Shown here piece by piece: positions 6,679 to 9,564 of a stretch of 9,564 nucleotides of DNA; position 1 is the first letter of the stretch; every line of letters starts with the position of its first letter. Source of the DNA: Gammaproteobacteria bacterium (GTDB lineage: Bacteria; Pseudomonadota; Gammaproteobacteria; SZUA-152); NCBI GenBank assembly GCA_030613605.1, contig JAUWLO010000068.1, forward strand, positions 1 to 9,564. The letters run 5' to 3'. A program made the position numbers and the translations under genes. A model generated the notes under the pieces. It worked only from the letters and a program-made list of their open reading frames with translations. It was not told the origin of the DNA and ran no database searches.

Positions 6679-8763
6679 TTACTTTTTAGCGTTTCTCTCT
6701 GCCGCCATTTTAATAACTTCTTCAGCCACATTTTTCGGACACGGCAGGTAATGCGAGAATTCCATGGAGAACTGACCACGTCCAGAGGTCATGGTGCGCA
6801 AATCACCAATGTATCCGAACATTTCACTCAATGGGCAATCGGCTTTAATGCGCACGCCAGTCACACCCGGTTCCTGTGACTTGATCATGCCACGACGGCG
6901 ATTAAGGTCACCAATCACATCACCCACATGATCTTCAGGTGTGAAAACATCCACCTTCATGATGGGCTCAATGATTTGTGCACCAGCTTTAGGCATAGTC
7001 TGACGGAAAGCGCCCCTGGCAGCGGTTTCAAATGCCACTGCTGAGGAATCAACCGCATGGAAGGCACCGTCAATCAAGGTAACTTTAAGATCAAGTACTG
7101 GGTAACCTGCCAGCACACCCTTGTCCAGCATGCCCTTGAAGCCTTTTTCTACGGCAGGCCAGTACTCTCTAGGCACGTTACCGCCCGTTACTTTGGATTC
7201 AAATTCAAAGCCGGTACCCGGTTCTGCAGGTTCCATGATGTAGTCGATTTTACCGAATTGACCAGCACCCCCCGATTGTTTCTTATGGGTGTAACTGTCT
7301 TCAACGCGCTGGGTAATAGTCTCGCGGTAGGCAACCTGTGGCTTACCTACTTCCAGCTCAATACCGTGAGTACGTTTGAGAATATCGACCTTGATATCCA
7401 GATGCAGCTCGCCCATACCCTTAAGGATGGTTTCGCCACTGTCCTGATCCGTTTCAACACGGAATGAAGGATCTTCTGCAATCATTTTGCCAATGGCGAT
7501 GCCCATTTTCTCGGAACCGCCCTTGTCTTTGGGTGCTACTGCAATGGAGATGACTGGATCCGGGAAAACCATCGGCTCCAGCGTGCCCACATCCTTCATA
7601 TCGCTCAAGGTATGGCCAGTCTGGGTGTTCTTCAGGCCGATAAAGGCGACAATGTCACCCGCCTGGCAAGAATCCAGCTCAATACGTTCGTCAGCGTGCA
7701 TTTCCACAATACGGCCAATACGTTCATTCTTGCCCGTGAAGGTATTAACGACGGTATCGCCCTTTTTCAATTTACCGGAATAAACACGGATAAAGGTCAG
7801 TGCACCGAAACGGTCATCCATGATTTTGAAGGCCAGTGCACGGAATGGTTTCTCGGGGTCAACAATGGCAACTTTGCCAGTTTCGTTACCATCCTCATCA
7901 GTTTCGGGCTGGGGTTTAACTTCCATTGGGTTTGGCAGGTAATCGACCACCGCATTCAGTACCGGCTGAATGCCCTTGTTCTTGAACGCAGACCCACAGT
8001 AAGTGGGGAAGAAATCCAGAGCGATAGTCCCTTTACGGATACATTTTTTAATGTCATCGATAGCAGGCTCTTCACCATCCAGGTACTTCTCCATCAGATC
8101 ATCATCCTGATCCAGCGCCATTTCGATGAGTTTTTCACGCCATTCCTCAACCTTGTCGGTCATATCGGCGGGCACGTCTTCTATCGAATATTTAGTGGGA
8201 TCACCAGATTCGTCCCATACCCAGGCTTTGCGTGTCAGCAAATCAACAACACCTGTGAAATCATCTTCAATACCAATTGGCAGTACCATGACTAATGGAT
8301 TTGCACCCAGCACTTTTTCTACCTGCGCTACCACCCGGTAAAAATCAGCACCGATTCGATCGAGTTTATTCACCAGGATAACCCGAGCCACTTCAGACTC
8401 ATTGGCATAGCGCCAGTTGGTCTCGGACTGGGGCTCAACACCACCAGAACCACAGAACACACCGACACCACCATCGAGCACCTTGAGAGAACGATACACT
8501 TCGATAGTGAAATCCACGTGGCCGGGGGTATCGATAATATTCAGACGATGATTGTCCCACACGCATGAAGTAGCAGCGGACTGAATGGTAATACCACGTT
8601 CCTGCTCCTGCTCCATGAAGTCAGTAGTCGCAGCACCATCGTGCACTTCGCCCAGTTTATGAATTTTACCGGTAAGCTTGAGAATACGCTCAGTAGTGGT
8701 GGTTTTTCCGGCATCAACGTGGGCGAAGATACCAATGTTTCTGTATAGGCTTAGATCAGTCAT
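6679..8763 (-). CDS. fusA2: Elongation factor G, stand-alone (probably second) copy
   Basis: This 694-residue translational GTPase catalyses ribosomal translocation and/or, with ribosome recycling factor, splits ribosomes after termination. All five EF-G domains are present. The G domain has AHVDAGKT (14-21), RGITI (56-60), DTPGH (78-82) and NKLD (132-135). Domain II lies near 305-395, domain III near 405-480, domain IV near 480-605 with SGGAGQF (497-503) and the tip motif HAVDSS including His569, and domain V near 605-690. Compared with E. coli EF-G (704 residues) it reads AHVDAGKT for AHIDAGKT and NKLD for NKMD, and has an acidic stretch at 286-297. It is not flanked by rpsL, rpsG or tuf, which argues for a paralogue outside the str operon. 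Some gammaproteobacteria, such as Pseudomonas, carry two EF-Gs, and the second is reported to favour recycling; assignment of that role here is inference. It is monocistronic, with its own terminator and a weak AGAGA ribosome site before the ATG. Confidence 0.95.
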   Translation of the reverse strand: MTDLSLYRNIGIFAHVDAGKTTTTERILKLTGKIHKLGEVHDGAATTDFMEQEQERGITIQSAATSCVWDNHRLNIIDTPGHVDFTIEVYRSLKVLDGGVGVFCGSGGVEPQSETNWRYANESEVARVILVNKLDRIGADFYRVVAQVEKVLGANPLVMVLPIGIEDDFTGVVDLLTRKAWVWDESGDPTKYSIEDVPADMTDKVEEWREKLIEMALDQDDDLMEKYLDGEEPAIDDIKKCIRKGTIALDFFPTYCGSAFKNKGIQPVLNAVVDYLPNPMEVKPQPETDEDGNETGKVAIVDPEKPFRALAFKIMDDRFGALTFIRVYSGKLKKGDTVVNTFTGKNERIGRIVEMHADERIELDSCQAGDIVAFIGLKNTQTGHTLSDMKDVGTLEPMVFPDPVISIAVAPKDKGGSEKMGIAIGKMIAEDPSFRVETDQDSGETILKGMGELHLDIKVDILKRTHGIELEVGKPQVAYRETITQRVEDSYTHKKQSGGAGQFGKIDYIMEPAEPGTGFEFESKVTGGNVPREYWPAVEKGFKGMLDKGVLAGYPVLDLKVTLIDGAFHAVDSSAVAFETAARGAFRQTMPKAGAQIIEPIMKVDVFTPEDHVGDVIGDLNRRRGMIKSQEPGVTGVRIKADCPLSEMFGYIGDLRTMTSGRGQFSMEFSHYLPCPKNVAEEVIKMAAERNAKK

Positions 8764-9206
8764 GTCAGTTCTCTAAAAGGTTTGTAAATATTAGTCTCAA
8801 AAAATAAGTTCGCAAATCAGTGCCACATTCCCCAGAAATAAACAAAGAAACACTCAATTTAAGGAAGCTGCCTCGCCTGTTACGAAGCCGAATGCACCAA
8901 ACCGCCCATTATAACGCAATTTCATGGAATGTGTGCATATTGTGCTGATGTATAGAAATGCTTGCCTGGTACAAATCCAATAGAACCAGAAGCGCATTTT
9001 TACGAAGAAATGATAGTCAAACTATTGAAAACAATGATTTGAAGTGAAATCTGGTATTTACACGAATTACAGACATTTTAGCCACAAAACAGCGTGATAA
9101 CTGTGCGTTGAAGAGATGATTAAACTTACTTAAACTACGGTTATTATCATTATTGACCAGTAATAAGTTATGATTTAATCTCCTTTAGTCGATTTTTGAC
9201 GATACT
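8764..9206. other. Intergenic region: EF-G leader and promoter, remainder without recognisable content
   Basis: The part nearest EF-G (8764 to about 8901) would be a leader of about 137 nt on the EF-G mRNA if the promoter at 8908-8937 is used; I see no riboswitch or convincing leader peptide in it. From 8938 to 9206 the sequence is AT-rich, with no coding frame, RNA gene or repeat that I can support. Only weak hairpins such as TTATT/AATAA near 9150-9165 are present. Confidence 0.5.
8908..8937 (-). promoter_or_regulatory. Candidate sigma-70 promoter of the EF-G gene
   Basis: On the minus strand a perfect TATAAT (8913-8908) lies 18 nt after TGCACA (8937-8932, 4/6 to TTGACA). Transcription would start near 8901 and give a leader of about 137 nt before the EF-G ATG. 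Confidence 0.55.
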
Positions 9207-9215
9207 TGCTATAAA
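9207..9215 (+). promoter_or_regulatory. Extended -10 promoter of the small-ORF unit
   Basis: TGCTATAAA is a near-perfect extended -10 (TG, one base, TATAAA). No good -35 is visible, which extended -10 promoters tolerate. Transcription would start near 9222, about 20 nt before the small ATG. Confidence 0.5.
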
Positions 9216-9242
9216 TACCACTTTATTTTAGGGGATAATAAT

Positions 9243-9311
9243 ATGAGCCTAGCAATAACGTTTTTTGTCATACTTATGGCAACTGCCTTCCTGGGCATGT
9301 TTACCGCGTAA
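9243..9311 (+). CDS. Putative 22-residue hydrophobic membrane miniprotein
   Basis: The ORF runs ATG to TAA and encodes 22 residues with no charged side chain. It begins MSLAITFFVILMATAF and then continues to the end with Leu, two Gly/Ala-type residues, Met, Phe and Thr. The whole chain is long enough for one membrane-spanning helix. It is preceded by AGGGG at 9230-9234, 8 nt before the ATG, and by an extended -10 at 9207-9215, and it is followed by a strong hairpin terminator at 9356-9398. This complete set of signals around a single short frame is why I call it a gene. I do not recognise it among known small proteins such as CydX, KdpF or AcrZ. Such miniproteins often act as subunits or regulators of larger membrane complexes, but no partner is indicated here. 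It could instead be incidental to a small RNA from the same unit. Confidence 0.55.
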   Translation: MSLAITFFVILMATAFLGMFTA

Positions 9312-9323
9312 AATCTGTAACTA

Positions 9324-9343
9324 CCCTGCATTAAAATGTAGGG
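9324..9343 (+). other. Small stem-loop in the 3' region of the miniprotein transcript
   Basis: CCCTGCA (9324-9330) pairs with TGTAGGG (9337-9343), giving a 7-bp stem with one G-U pair around a 6-nt loop. It lies between the small ORF and the terminator, and no U tract follows it, so it is not a terminator. It may structure or stabilise the mRNA, or be part of a small RNA. Confidence 0.35.
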
Positions 9344-9355
9344 AACATACAGTTC

Positions 9356-9398
9356 TAAACAAAAGGCCAGAATGATTTTCATTCTGGCCTTTTGTTTA
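9356..9398. terminator. Perfect 19-bp hairpin, bidirectional intrinsic terminator
   Basis: The arms at 9356-9374 and 9380-9398 are exact complements around the loop ATTTT. The core is GGCCAGAATG, and the outer part pairs ACAAAA with TTTTGT, so both strands end in a U-rich run after the GC core. It would stop the rightward miniprotein transcript and, 74 nt beyond its stop codon, the leftward gene that enters from the right edge. Confidence 0.88.
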
Positions 9399-9471
9399 AG
9401 ATATAAATTTAAACCAATCATAGAACAAAAATTTATTTTATATCTCAAAATAATTCTTTTTACTCAATTCC

Positions 9472-9564
9472 CTAACTCTCGGCCTTTTGCTTCTTTTCCA
9501 GGTTAAAATTTAAATAATCCTTTACCATTTCAAACTCCTCATGCAATTCATTAAGAGTGTCATC
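9472..9564 (-). CDS. 3' end of a leftward gene, product unknown (cut by window edge)
   Basis: The minus strand is open from the window edge to a TAG at 9474-9472, giving the last 30 residues of a protein. The segment is highly charged and helix-prone: it starts DDTLNELHEEFEMVKDYLNF and ends in a Lys/Glu-rich tail. The composition looks like real coding sequence with a soluble, possibly coiled-coil, C-terminus. The fragment is too short to identify. The shared terminator at 9356-9398 lies downstream. Confidence 0.5.
   Translation of the reverse strand, partial: DDTLNELHEEFEMVKDYLNFNLEKKQKAES

Noticed and set aside
7612..8295. 227-codon open frame on the plus strand inside the EF-G gene
   Set aside because: It is antisense to a highly conserved gene, its composition follows the complementary codons, and the product resembles no protein I know. 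It is a shadow frame.
9153..9181. TTGACC with TAATCT 17 nt on as a plus-strand promoter
   Set aside because: The -10 matches only three of six bases, and the extended -10 at 9207-9215 is much better placed for the small ORF.
9209..9448. 79-codon minus-strand frame overlapping the miniprotein unit
   Set aside because: It runs through the terminator hairpin and promoter of the plus-strand unit, has no good ribosome site and has a composition dictated by AT-rich DNA.

Overview
The window looks like chromosomal DNA from a gammaproteobacterium of moderate, slightly AT-leaning composition. The best clues are the qmcA-ybbJ pair, with a QmcA of 307 residues and a YbbJ of about 150, both close to the Escherichia coli lengths, and a typical bacterial elongation factor G. 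Genus cannot be read from the sequence. There is no transposase, integrase, tRNA, rRNA or CRISPR array, so this is a housekeeping and transport neighbourhood rather than an obvious island.

Left part (1-1826): a minus-strand pair encodes an exported protein of unknown function and, 8 nt downstream, an AEC-family permease. A 115-133 bp divergent intergenic region follows. It carries two palindromes and separates this pair from a plus-strand gene.

Centre (1827-6649): a 910-residue type-II P-type cation ATPase reads rightward. It meets, tail to tail with only 8 nt between, a leftward cluster of qmcA (SPFH/band-7 protein), ybbJ (NfeD-like membrane protein) and a small HExxH protein that may be a metallopeptidase. 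The order of transcription is qmcA, ybbJ, HExxH gene. QmcA and NfeD-like proteins are known partners in membrane quality control. Adding a possible zincin to this cluster is my inference from position.

Right part (6617-9564): a stand-alone EF-G gene reads leftward, with its own candidate promoter, a leader of about 137 nt and a strong intrinsic terminator. It is not in a str operon (no rpsL, rpsG or tuf beside it), so it is probably the second EF-G paralogue (fusA2-like). A 479-bp gap follows. At its right end is a very small rightward transcription unit: an extended -10 element, a Shine-Dalgarno sequence, an uncharged 22-codon hydrophobic ORF and a perfect 19-bp hairpin terminator. The last 93 bases are the 3' end of a leftward gene cut by the window edge.

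The strongest candidates for something undescribed are the 22-codon membrane miniprotein unit, the HExxH protein attached to qmcA-ybbJ, and the P-type ATPase whose membrane ion-site residues depart from those of the Ca2+ pumps.
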